The translations under genes were made by a program, and so were the position numbers. From positions 1 to 47,918 of the forward strand of contig JADKBC010000019.1 in NCBI GenBank assembly GCA_016715205.1: a DNA stretch of 47,918 nucleotides. Direction: 5' to 3'. The DNA comes from Holophaga sp. (lineage in GTDB: Bacteria; Acidobacteriota; Holophagae; Holophagales; Holophagaceae). Below are positions 1-12,878 of this stretch, in pieces (within the stretch, counting starts at the first letter, position 1; every line of letters starts with the position of its first letter). Under the pieces are notes generated by a model. That model searched no databases. It was not told the origin of the DNA and worked only from the letters and a program-made list of their open reading frames with translations.

Positions 1-2235
<2,235 letters not shown>

Positions 2236-2253
2236 GACCTGCTTGTAGCCCAG

Positions 2254-2280
2254 AAACGCCGCCTTCCAAGGCGGCGTTTT
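2254..2280 (+). terminator. Rho-independent terminator after hppA
   Basis: A perfect 12-bp inverted repeat, AAACGCCGCCTT / AAGGCGGCGTTT, separated by CC and ending in a T run, lies 18 bases after the hppA stop. It separates hppA from the sdh operon. Confidence 0.85.
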
Positions 2281-2413
2281 CAATTAAGGAACGATGGGTC
2301 CAGAAAAAAACTCCCCATCCAGCCCTGCACCTTGGCAGAATCGGGGGCAACCTCGAGTCCAGCCGGACACTTCCGCACTGTCTCTCACATCCTGATTCAT
2401 GGAAGGAGCGCCT

Positions 2414-3103
2414 ATGCCAGTCGCTGAACAATACCTAGATAGCGCCGGAAAGGGCGGCTTCATGGTTTCTTCCGTCGGGAAGAAGGTCGTGATGGCCATC
2501 ACCGGAGTCGCCCTCTTTGGCTTCGTGACGGTCCACATGCTGGGCAACATGCAGGCCTACATGGGGCGGGAACCCATGAACCACTATGCGGAATTCCTGC
2601 ACACCATGATCCATGGCGCAGGCATCTGGGTGTTTCGCGCCGTGATGCTGGTGGCCGTGGTGCTCCACGGCTGGGCCGCCCTCAGCCTTACCTTGGATAA
2701 CTGGAAGGCACGCCCCAAAGGCTATCGCGCGCAGCAACTGCAGGCCGCCACCTGGTCCTCCCGCACCATGCGCTATACCGGTGTGATTCTGGGCTGCTTC
2801 ATCGTGTATCACCTGCTGCACCTCACCACGGGCCAGGCCCATCCTGATTTCAAGCCCGGCGATGCCTACGGCAATTTCGTGACTGGCTTCCAGCAGATTG
2901 GGGCCAGTGCCTTTTACATCGTGGCCCAGCTCTGCCTGGGGCTGCACATGTGGCACGGGGTCTGGAGCTTGACCCAGACCTTTGGCTGGGCGCACCCCCG
3001 TTATAACAAGCTGCGACGCACCTTCGCTTCTGTGATCACGGCCGTGGTCGTAGGCGGCAATATTTCCTTCCCGATCGCAGTTCTGGTCGGCATCATCCGC
3101 TGA
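2414..3103 (+). CDS. sdhC: Succinate dehydrogenase/fumarate reductase cytochrome b subunit
   Basis: Membrane anchor of the succinate:quinone oxidoreductase, about 229 residues with five hydrophobic segments. The single-subunit, b558/di-haem type is found in Bacteroidetes, epsilonproteobacteria and Acidobacteria. Candidate haem-ligand histidines lie in the segments FVTVHMLGN, VLHGWAAL, YHLLHLTTG and GLHMWHGVW. I chose the ATG at 2414 because GGAAGGAG (2401-2408) sits just ahead of it; an in-frame ATG at 2399 has no such site. It is first of three genes in the order C-A-B with a 13-bp gap to sdhA, so one transcript is likely. No separate SdhD is present, as expected for this type. Confidence 0.92.
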   Translation: MPVAEQYLDSAGKGGFMVSSVGKKVVMAITGVALFGFVTVHMLGNMQAYMGREPMNHYAEFLHTMIHGAGIWVFRAVMLVAVVLHGWAALSLTLDNWKARPKGYRAQQLQAATWSSRTMRYTGVILGCFIVYHLLHLTTGQAHPDFKPGDAYGNFVTGFQQIGASAFYIVAQLCLGLHMWHGVWSLTQTFGWAHPRYNKLRRTFASVITAVVVGGNISFPIAVLVGIIR

Positions 3104-3116
3104 AAGGGACCCAACC

Positions 3117-5036
<1,920 letters not shown>

Positions 5037-5047
5037 GGAGACGGGGA

Positions 5048-5836
5048 ATGTCTGAAAAACACATCAACCTCACCCTGTATGTCTGGCGCCAGAAAAATGC
5101 CCAGGACGAGGGCGGCTTTGTCACCTATGAAGCCAAGCACGTCAGCACCGAGATGTCCTTTCTCGAAATGCTGGACGTCGTCAACGAGGGCCTCATCCGC
5201 AAGGGCGAGGAACCCATCGCCATGGATCACGATTGCCGCGAGGGCATCTGCGGACAGTGCGGCGTGGTCATCAACGGGCGCCCCCACGGCCCCCGGGAAC
5301 GCACCACCACGTGCCAGTTGCACATGCGAAGCTTCGAGGATGGCGACACCATCACCATCGAGCCTTTCCGCGCCACTGCCTTCCCGGTCATCAAGGATCT
5401 GATTGTGGATCGTGGTGCCTTCGACCGCATCATCGCGGCCGGTGGCTTCATCAGCGCCCCCACAGGCTCGGCCCCGGATGGAAACGCGATCCCGGTGAAG
5501 AAGACCTGTGCAGACCTCGCCATGGATGCCGCTGCTTGCATTGGCTGCGGCGCCTGCGTGGCCGCTTGTCCCAACGCCAGCGCCATGCTGTTTGTTTCCG
5601 CCAAGATCAGCCAGCTCGCCCTGCTGCCCCAGGGCCAGCCAGAGCGCTATAGCCGCGTGAAAGACATGGTCGCCCAGATGGACGACGAAGAATTCGGCAC
5701 CTGCACCAACCATGGCGAATGCGAAGCCGCCTGCCCCAAAGCCGTCAGCCTCGAAAACATCGCCCGCATGAACCGCGATTTCATCTGGTCCAGCCTCACC
5801 TACCGGCCAGAATCAGGCGGAAGTGGCGGGGCCTGA
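5048..5836 (+). CDS. sdhB: Succinate dehydrogenase/fumarate reductase iron-sulfur subunit
   Basis: Electron-transfer subunit linking SdhA to the membrane haems, 262 residues. The N-terminal 2Fe-2S domain has CREGICGQCG (C63, C68, C71) and C89. The C-terminal domain has CIGCGACVAAC (C164, C167, C170, C174) and C219, C225 and C229 in CTNHGECEAACPK, the usual ligands for the 4Fe-4S and 3Fe-4S clusters. An AAGGAGACGGGG stretch precedes the ATG. The gene ends the operon, with a hairpin terminator about 20 bases downstream. Confidence 0.95.
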   Translation: MSEKHINLTLYVWRQKNAQDEGGFVTYEAKHVSTEMSFLEMLDVVNEGLIRKGEEPIAMDHDCREGICGQCGVVINGRPHGPRERTTTCQLHMRSFEDGDTITIEPFRATAFPVIKDLIVDRGAFDRIIAAGGFISAPTGSAPDGNAIPVKKTCADLAMDAAACIGCGACVAACPNASAMLFVSAKISQLALLPQGQPERYSRVKDMVAQMDDEEFGTCTNHGECEAACPKAVSLENIARMNRDFIWSSLTYRPESGGSGGA

Positions 5837-5855
5837 TCGGTTGTTCCATCAATCC

Positions 5856-5892
5856 GAATGAAAAACTGGCCCTGTTGGGCCAGTTTTCATTC
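5856..5892. terminator. Bidirectional terminator between sdhB and the convergent DUF3857 gene
   Basis: A long inverted repeat with arms GAATGAAAAACTGGCCC and GGGCCAGTTTTCATTC (one A of mismatch) and a TGTT loop. A-rich and T-rich flanks on both sides let it stop transcription from sdhB and from the minus-strand gene ending at 5913. Confidence 0.8.
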
Positions 5893-5912
5893 GTGGGCTC
5901 ACCACAATGACG

Positions 5913-7880
5913 CTAGGTTTTTTCTAGAATCAGGGTGCGCTTGAAGGCCTCTGAAACCCAGCCTAGAAAGGTCTTCAGCTCATCATAGGCGGCTGGTGCC
6001 GCAAACATGGTGTCCACACTGACCTTCAAGGTGATTACAGCCACTTGATCATCGCCTTGGTTTTCGATCTGGGTTGACCACAGCACCGTACCAAAGGTGT
6101 TGCTTTCCTTGAATGGGTTGCCTGGGTTCACCTTATAGCCCTTCGGAATTTTGAAGGAACACCGGGCCGTCTGGATTTGAAGGTAGGGCATCACAATGGG
6201 GAGGATGCGTTCCTTGGGAAAGGAACCTGGAATATTCACGGGGTATTGCAGCCCTGGAAAGGGAAAGACTTGGCGCTGCCGGCCACCCTCCGTTTCCACC
6301 TGCCCCTCCACGGCCCACGTCACATTTGCGGTTGGATTATTCGCGTTGAGTACCTCTGATTTTTGAATCGAAGCACCCTTGACCTGATTTTCAAACCGCT
6401 CCTTCAGCTTGCGGTTGCGCTCGATTTGCTCGTCCTGGTCATAACGACGTCGTTCGGCCAGTTCGGGAAAGCCCGAAAACTGCGCCTTCAGCTTGAAATG
6501 ATTTTCTTCCTCGCCAACTTCCAAGGCATAGTCAAACCGCCTCTGATTGAAGGCGGCTGGCTGAATGGGAACCGTAAATGGTTGGCCTGCCCAATCGGCT
6601 TTTGGGTCAAATAAAATGCCCTGGACGCCTTGGAAATCTGGATGAATCAAGCCAGGTGCTGCAAAACGTTGCCAAGGATCCAGGATTACGATGCCCTTGT
6701 TCGGCGTTTCCATGGCAATGACAGGGTGGGAAGCCTGCCAGGGATTGGTCATTGCGGGCCGGAACAGGCGCACATCACGGTCCGCTAGGTAAGCGACCTT
6801 CGGAAGAGAGCCGGCATCCTTCAGAAGGTGATAGAGCAGCACCGTCATGCCCCGGCCTGTCGCTACTTTCTTTTCGCTGATAGCTTCTAGGTCACGGCTC
6901 TTTGGTGTCTTCAGGTCCTTTGCCCATTTCGCGGATTCCTCATGGGTAAAATGCGAAACGTTGATAATCTCCTTTTCCAGAGCACTAAGCAATTTCCCTG
7001 CGAACACCAGAGGATCCAGAGACGAAATGCCATGGAAAAGCTTACTTCGCAGCACTTCATATGAAGGGCCTTTATTTATTTCAGATTCAAAATCATCTTT
7101 TCTGATCGCTTTCCCAACCAAATCCCAAAACTCTTTTTCACTTTCCTTGGCTGCACGACTTGTCTGCTTGGGCTGGAAAAACATGGAAAGGACCGGACGA
7201 TCCAGGGAAACGGGGAGAGAAAACGGAGGCATCTCGATGGCTGCAAGGTTCTGGGCGGAAATAATCCTGAATCCCGAACGCTCGTTGATCTCAAATTTCT
7301 GAGTTCGCCCCGAAATGGGAATATAGGTCCACGCAAAGGGCATGGGCACTTCAACCGTTTCCAGGAGCGTGTGATATTGCCCGCCAAAGCGAAACAGGGC
7401 GTCGTGCCCCAACCGCGCCGGGAGGGGTGTTCGGATGTCATAGAACTCAGCGGTGGATTCGAGCCATCGGAGTTCAACCACGCAATTGCCGCTGACACCG
7501 GGTGGGATGACCACGGTTCGTTTCTGGGTGAAGTCCCCAGCTTCAAAAATTTCCTGTTTGAAATCCTGCCGTTTATCAAACTTAAGGGTCTTGCCATCGG
7601 GGTACACCGTTCGGCCATTGAAATCGTAGCAATCCGGCGAAAAGGCTTCCAATTCGAGGGCTTTGCGGCCAGCTTCGCTTAACACCCGCACGCGCAAAAC
7701 CCGCTCCACATAGGTGTTTTTGAGGATGGTTCGATCCTCAAGAATCACGGCATCCTTGATGCCCTTGGCCAGGTCCTCCTTTATGGCCCACACCTCAGGC
7801 TTGATCGGGGGCCAATCGGCACCATGTCCCGGAAGGGCCATCAAGGCGGAAGCAACACATAACATCCAGATCGGTTTCAT
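5913..7880 (-). CDS. Exported DUF3857/transglutaminase-like protein lacking the catalytic cysteine
   Basis: A 655-residue protein with an N-terminal signal peptide (MKPIWMLCVASALMALPGHGA), so probably periplasmic. The first 250 residues resemble DUF3857; a degenerate transglutaminase-like core follows, then a beta-rich C-terminal part. At the place where the papain-like Cys should sit (about residue 340) the text is ATGRGMTVLLYHLLKDAG, with no Cys. A plausible His (SHPVIAME) and Asp (ILDPW) remain. It may therefore bind rather than cleave or cross-link. GAGGAG precedes the ATG. It lies 19 bp after the upstream paralogue and is likely co-transcribed with it. Its function is unknown. Confidence 0.8.
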   Translation of the reverse strand: MKPIWMLCVASALMALPGHGADWPPIKPEVWAIKEDLAKGIKDAVILEDRTILKNTYVERVLRVRVLSEAGRKALELEAFSPDCYDFNGRTVYPDGKTLKFDKRQDFKQEIFEAGDFTQKRTVVIPPGVSGNCVVELRWLESTAEFYDIRTPLPARLGHDALFRFGGQYHTLLETVEVPMPFAWTYIPISGRTQKFEINERSGFRIISAQNLAAIEMPPFSLPVSLDRPVLSMFFQPKQTSRAAKESEKEFWDLVGKAIRKDDFESEINKGPSYEVLRSKLFHGISSLDPLVFAGKLLSALEKEIINVSHFTHEESAKWAKDLKTPKSRDLEAISEKKVATGRGMTVLLYHLLKDAGSLPKVAYLADRDVRLFRPAMTNPWQASHPVIAMETPNKGIVILDPWQRFAAPGLIHPDFQGVQGILFDPKADWAGQPFTVPIQPAAFNQRRFDYALEVGEEENHFKLKAQFSGFPELAERRRYDQDEQIERNRKLKERFENQVKGASIQKSEVLNANNPTANVTWAVEGQVETEGGRQRQVFPFPGLQYPVNIPGSFPKERILPIVMPYLQIQTARCSFKIPKGYKVNPGNPFKESNTFGTVLWSTQIENQGDDQVAVITLKVSVDTMFAAPAAYDELKTFLGWVSEAFKRTLILEKT

Positions 7881-7899
7881 TTCGACTCCTCAACCGTTT

Positions 7900-9883
7900 T
7901 CATAGGTTCAGTTTGAAGGCCAAACCATCGTTCAAAAGAGTCTTGATCTGATTGCGATCCTTCTTCCATTCCAGGAGCCCCTTTTCGCGGTCGTTGAAAT
8001 CGAAAAAGGCATCCTTGCACTGCTGATGGAACGTGAGTTCCAGGGCGCTTTTCCCATCTGCGGCCACCGCCTTGGCAGTCCATTCAGCGGAACGAAAAGG
8101 CGTATGGACCGATAAGGATGGGAGCACGGGGGTCACTCGCCAGGGCACACGGATGCAGGCCCGGTACTCCAACTTTCCAACTCCATTCCATTGCACAGGA
8201 AACTGTCTGGGCTTTCCTGCCTTTTGAATTGAGCTAGGTACAGCGGGAAGGCCAAAGCTCGCCAGGATTCCTTCCCCAGCTTGGAGGTGAAAGCCATCTG
8301 GATGAGAAAACTTGAACGACACCACAAAGGGATGGTCCACATCAAAGGCATCACCCACCTTTAGGACTTCGAGGGTTCCCGTTGGTGGAAGATTCAAAAA
8401 TGATTCCAGAAGGTACTCCCGCATTTTCTGCGGCCCTCGATCAACACATGCCTGGCGAAGGCCAGCGCCATCCGCCACCTCTTCAACTGTCATGGTGCCG
8501 TCCAAACGGCCGGATGGGAAGCACGTCTGCATCCAGAGTGACCGTGGTGGAAGGGGCCGTGACAGATGCCCGCGGAATCCTGACCCAGATTCCGCCCGCC
8601 TCTGTACAGATCAACACTTCCCTGTCTCGGTGACCCGCGTGCAGCGTCCCGACGGGTGCGAAGCGATCGGTGGGATCGACCAGCAGAAATCGCCCCATGG
8701 GCGTATCGATTTCCGCCGAAAAGCCAAGCGTCTGCTCTAGCTTTACAGCAGCAATCACATGATTAAAGCTCAGGAAACTCACCGGATCCAAAGCAGCAGC
8801 GTGTCCTTCCACGACCCGTGCCAACACGGGATAGGATTTCAGGCCCGCGATGCGCGCCTCGCTGATAAAGCAGGATGCCAAATCTTTGCAGTCCCCATAT
8901 CGTTTTCGCAGCGTTTCGGGCACAAACTCTGGGATGTAGCCCCGCTCGGGTGAAAGGTACACCTGCCGGTAAGCAAGTTCTCTGGTCATCCACCTCTGAA
9001 TGGCCTGCAGCGCCTTTAGGGGTTCTTTTTCCGTCATACCCATTTCGGACTTAGCAGAAAAACGCGTGGCGTAGCGATCGTGGAAATGCTGCGCCATGAG
9101 ATCCCAGGACTGTATCGAGGGAATCTCCTTCAGTTTGGGATCCTCGAACCGAACCAACACTGAAGGTAATACATCAAGGACGGCAGGGTGGGCGCTTTCG
9201 TCCTCCGGCAAGCCCGGCAGGTCAAGGATTTTCAGGCTTTTGCCAGGTTCCATTTCTACCCCTTGCACCCAAGGTTGGAAATGGCGAATGTCCAGGTGCA
9301 CCGTCACCTGCTTTAGGTCGGTAAACCAGCCTTCCTGCTTGGCCAAACTCAATTCCCACCGGTGAATGGGCCGACCTTCCATTGCCCCGAACACATCAAA
9401 TGGACCCATGGGGTAGTTGAACACTTCCTGGGATTCAAAGGCGACCCAACTACCCTTGGTGGCCCTGGGCAAAAAGGCAATGGTTACCTGGCCAGTGCTA
9501 ACGTTCTGTGTACTGCTGGCTCCCAGGGTGGCAACCCAATCGTCCGACAGTTTTACCAACTCCCCATCTGGCCTTAGGTTCCAGCCCTTTAACTTTTTCA
9601 CCTTGCTGGCCTTGCCACCCAGTCCATGAAGCCGGTAGTTGGCTTCATTCAGTCCTCGTTCCGAAATAATTTTGGCAAGACGCAATTTCCGCGTACGGAT
9701 TTCGCCATCCCCTGTGTAAGCCATTTCCGTACGATCCAAAACAATCCAAGCATCCGCCTCGGGCAGAGGCTTCCCCGCCACCTCTGCCGCGGCAGCCTGC
9801 GCCCAATCCGGGAGTTTGCGAAGATCTTGGGCCTGGGCAACCATGGCCAGACCGAGGAACAAAATGGCTTTCCAGCGAACCAC
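7900..9883 (-). CDS. Exported DUF3857/transglutaminase-like protein with intact triad (one frameshift)
   Basis: Paralogue of the next gene downstream, about 660 residues after repair. It has a signal peptide (MVRWKAILFLGLAMVAQAQ), a DUF3857 region, then a transglutaminase-like core with Cys332 in RYGDCKDLASCF, His in SFNHVIAAV and Asp in LLVDPTDRF. The frame breaks near 8505-8515: after VTLDADVLP the protein continues as SGRLDGTMTVEEVADGAG in another frame down to the TGA at 7900, so a single-base indel is likely. The substrate is unknown. Proteins of this build are common next to envelope or polysaccharide genes, but no such neighbour is seen here. Confidence 0.78.
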
Positions 9884-10263
9884 GGCGGATCCTCCAGCGG
9901 GTTAGAGCGGACGTTGCTTCCATGAACCTTTGGCGGATCACGTTTTGCTGTTTTTGGGCGGGCCAAGGCACGCCAAAAAATCGTGGGCAATCAACTTTAA
10001 AAACAGAAAATGCCCATGTTTGCTTCCATTCTTTCTTACTAATCAGGCATGGACAACCCCGAAAACCCGTTTCTGCTTGCTTTTAAGGTTTACGGCGAGC
10101 ATTGACTAAAAAAGGAACAGTCCCCCTTGGCTTCAACGCGAAGGCCCCACGCGTCTCCTTCGAAATATCCTGCGACTGGCAAAGGCCTTTCATTCCCGGT
10201 TGTAATTTCAAGTCATTCCGCATGCTCGTCCGCCCTGCCCTCCCCGGCCTATGCTGAGATCCT
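9884..10263. other. Divergent intergenic region, 380 bp, no gene found
   Basis: It separates the minus-strand DUF3857 pair from the plus-strand coaE-tldD operon and must hold promoters for both. I see A/T-rich stretches around 9975-10010 and 10100-10115 but no convincing -35/-10 pair, hairpin or conserved reading frame. Confidence 0.5.
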
Positions 10264-12345
10264 ATGGATCACCCTTTTCCCATCCTTGGCCTCACGGGCG
10301 GCATCGCCTCGGGGAAAACCCACGTGTCCCGGCTTCTGGAAGCCCGGGGCTGGGTTGTCATCGATGCCGACCAGGTAGCGCGGGAGGTGGTGGCGCCTGG
10401 GACCTCAGGTCTCGTGGCCCTGGTAAACACTTTTGGTGCTGAGTGTCTATCGGCCGATGGCTCCCTGGATCGAAGCCTGCTGGGCAACCTGGTTTTCGCG
10501 GATCCCTGGGCTCGAATCAAGCTGGAAGCCCTGCTCCATCCTCTGATCGAGGCTGCGATCCAGAGCCACCTGGAGGCGTTGCCCAAAACCACCCGGGGCG
10601 CCGTGCTCGACGCCGCCCTCTGGGTGGAACGAGGCCAGGCACACCGTTTTGATGCCTTTTGGGTGGTGGAAGCACCGGAAGACCTCCGGCTCCAGCGCCT
10701 CGTGGCCAGGGATGGAATGAGCCTGGAACTGGCTCAGGCGCGGCTCGCCGCCCAATCCAAGGACACAGAAAAGGTGCTTCACGCGGATGTCATCCTCCCC
10801 AACGATGGCCGTGATCTCGCGGAACTCCTGGATAAGGCCGAAGCAAACCTTCTGGCAGACTGGAGGGTCCGGCGCAGCCGCACCTGGAGAATGCCCATGC
10901 CAGCTCCTTTTTCGCCCCATGACCTTCGCCAAGTTCTTGCGACCCTCCTCGCCAAGGGAGGGCACTACGGCGAGGTGTTCGTGGAACAGCGCCGAGCCTG
11001 TGGTCTGGGCATGGATGGCGGTCGCATGGAAGATGTTCTTGCCAGCGAAATCTTTGGGGTGAGCCTTCGGTTGATGGAAGCGGAAAGCACCCGGTTTGCC
11101 GATCTCATCGCCCCCTCCCTGGACGAGTTGCTGGAAGCCGCGCGCACCCTGGCGGCCCCCGGGCAGGGCACGGCAGCCGTGCTTCCCGACCTGAAGATGC
11201 TGTGCCATGCCACGCCAAGCCCGGTGGAAATGGACCCCGCCACCGTGCCTCTATCCACCAAGGTGGCCCTCGTGAAACGGGCCGAAAGCCTCGCGCGGGA
11301 GCACGGGGAAACCCTGCAACCGGGCGCCCTGCGCCAAGTGGCAGTGGGCTACGGGGATAGCACCCAGCGGATCTGGATTGCCTCCGCGGAAGCCAATTCC
11401 GATGCCTGGCAAGCCTCCCTCACCGAGGATTGCCGCACCCAAGGCGTGCTCAGGCTCAGCGTCACGGCGGGTGAGGGCGAGAACCTGCAAACGGGATATC
11501 AGGTGCTGGGCGAATCCAAAGGCTTCGAATTATTCGACGACGCCGCCGTTTCCCGCACCGTCAAAGAGGCGGTGCGTTTGGCCATCCAGGCCCTCTCGGC
11601 CCAACCCGCCCCGGCGGGCACCTTCCCGGTGATCCTCTCCAGCAGCGCGGGCGGCACCATGATCCATGAAGCGTGTGGCCATGGGCTGGAGGCCGATCTT
11701 GCTTTAGCAGGCATGAGCGCCTTTTCCGGCAAGCTGGGCGAAACGGTAGCCGCCCCTGGCGTCACGATCATCGACGATGGCACCCTGCCCCACAAGCGCG
11801 GCAGTGCAGCCGTGGACGACGAAGGCAACCCCACCCAGCGCGTGGTGCTCATTGAAAACGGTGTCTTGAAGCAGTTCCTCCAATCCCGGAAAACCGCCCG
11901 GCGCATGGAGGTGAGCGCCACCGGAAATGGGCGGCGCGAAAGCTATCGGCACCTCCCCATTCCCCGCATGCGCAACACCTTCCTGGCCCCTGGCGACGAG
12001 CGTCCAGAAGCCATTCTCAAGGATCTGGATCGCGGCCTGCTGGTGAAGCACATGGGCGGCGGCCAGGTGGATACCGTGACCGGGAATTTCGTCTTCCAGG
12101 TCACCGAAGGCTATTGGGTGGAGCGGGGCGAAATCTGCTATCCCGTGAAGAACGCCACCCTCAGCGGTTGCGGACCTGAAGTGCTGAAACAGCTCACCCG
12201 CATTGGCTCCGATCTCCACCATTTCGATATCGGCACCTGTGGCAAGGATGGCCAGGGCGTGCCTGTGTCCGATGCCCTGCCCACAATCCTCTGCCCCGCC
12301 CTGGTGGTGGGCGGAACCGCTGAAGCCCTGCCCTCCGTGATCTAA
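10264..12345 (+). CDS. coaE-tldD: Dephospho-CoA kinase fused in frame to TldD metalloprotease
   Basis: One uninterrupted frame of 693 codons carrying two complete proteins. Residues 1 to about 205 are dephospho-CoA kinase, the last step of CoA synthesis: P-loop GLTGGIASGKT at 9-19, then DADQVARE, and the late motif ADVILPNDG. From about residue 210 (MPMPAPFSPHDLRQVL) a full-length TldD of about 480 residues follows, with the zinc-binding HEACGH at 468-473. TldD pairs with TldE/PmbA to cleave unfolded peptides and some modified peptides. ATGs at 10891 and 10897 follow GGAGA, so TldD could also be started internally. An ordinary layout would be two overlapping genes; since this assembly carries many indels, a lost stop near 10885 is a real alternative to a true fusion. 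Confidence 0.85.
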   Translation: MDHPFPILGLTGGIASGKTHVSRLLEARGWVVIDADQVAREVVAPGTSGLVALVNTFGAECLSADGSLDRSLLGNLVFADPWARIKLEALLHPLIEAAIQSHLEALPKTTRGAVLDAALWVERGQAHRFDAFWVVEAPEDLRLQRLVARDGMSLELAQARLAAQSKDTEKVLHADVILPNDGRDLAELLDKAEANLLADWRVRRSRTWRMPMPAPFSPHDLRQVLATLLAKGGHYGEVFVEQRRACGLGMDGGRMEDVLASEIFGVSLRLMEAESTRFADLIAPSLDELLEAARTLAAPGQGTAAVLPDLKMLCHATPSPVEMDPATVPLSTKVALVKRAESLAREHGETLQPGALRQVAVGYGDSTQRIWIASAEANSDAWQASLTEDCRTQGVLRLSVTAGEGENLQTGYQVLGESKGFELFDDAAVSRTVKEAVRLAIQALSAQPAPAGTFPVILSSSAGGTMIHEACGHGLEADLALAGMSAFSGKLGETVAAPGVTIIDDGTLPHKRGSAAVDDEGNPTQRVVLIENGVLKQFLQSRKTARRMEVSATGNGRRESYRHLPIPRMRNTFLAPGDERPEAILKDLDRGLLVKHMGGGQVDTVTGNFVFQVTEGYWVERGEICYPVKNATLSGCGPEVLKQLTRIGSDLHHFDIGTCGKDGQGVPVSDALPTILCPALVVGGTAEALPSVI

Positions 12346-12356
12346 AAGGATTCCCC

Positions 12357-12878
12357 ATGCATTCCCGCATTCAACTCCAGCTTGGCGATATTACGGCGTT
12401 GACGGTTGACGCCCTGGTGAATTCCACGGATCAGACCTTGCTGGATGGCGGTCCGGTGCACAAGGCCGTGCATGAGGCCGCGGGCGAATCCCTGGCCAAG
12501 GCCTGCGAAAAAATTGGCGGGTGTGAACCTGGAGAAGTGCGCCTCACGCCCGGCTATCAGTTGCGAGCCCAATCGGTGATCCATACGGTACCCCCCACCT
12601 GGATGGGCGGTGGCCGCGGTGAGTTGGAAACCCTGGCTTCCTGCTATACCAACGCCTTGGAACTCGCCAACAAGCGTGGTTTCCGAACGGTGGCCTTCCC
12701 CAGTCTCGGCAGTGGTCGGCAACCCCAGATTCCCCTTGAGGTGGCAGCGCCCGTGGCGATTCGCAGCATCCTCACGTTCCTCGAAAACCATCCCCTGCCC
12801 GAAAAGGTCTTCCTGGCCTGCTTTGATGCCACCACCTACCAGGCCCATCAAACCGTTCTCCGCGAGGCCCTGCCCTGA
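12357..12878 (+). CDS. Macro-domain (ADP-ribose-binding) protein
   Basis: A 173-residue single-domain protein. It shows the macro-domain landmarks: LGDITALTVDALVNSTDQTLLDGG near the N-terminus, HEAAG, GYQLRAQSVIHTVPP, a GGGRGELETLASCY stretch, and SLGSGRQPQIPLEVAA for the phosphate loop. Compared with the usual VNAAN/GGGGVD pattern, the second Asn is Asp (VNSTD) and one Gly is lost, so ligand specificity may differ. Known members hydrolyse O-acetyl-ADP-ribose or remove ADP-ribose from proteins. It starts 11 bp after coaE-tldD with AAAGGA ahead of the ATG, and its TGA shares one base with the next ATG (TGATG), so it is probably co-translated with tldE. Confidence 0.85.
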   Translation: MHSRIQLQLGDITALTVDALVNSTDQTLLDGGPVHKAVHEAAGESLAKACEKIGGCEPGEVRLTPGYQLRAQSVIHTVPPTWMGGGRGELETLASCYTNALELANKRGFRTVAFPSLGSGRQPQIPLEVAAPVAIRSILTFLENHPLPEKVFLACFDATTYQAHQTVLREALP

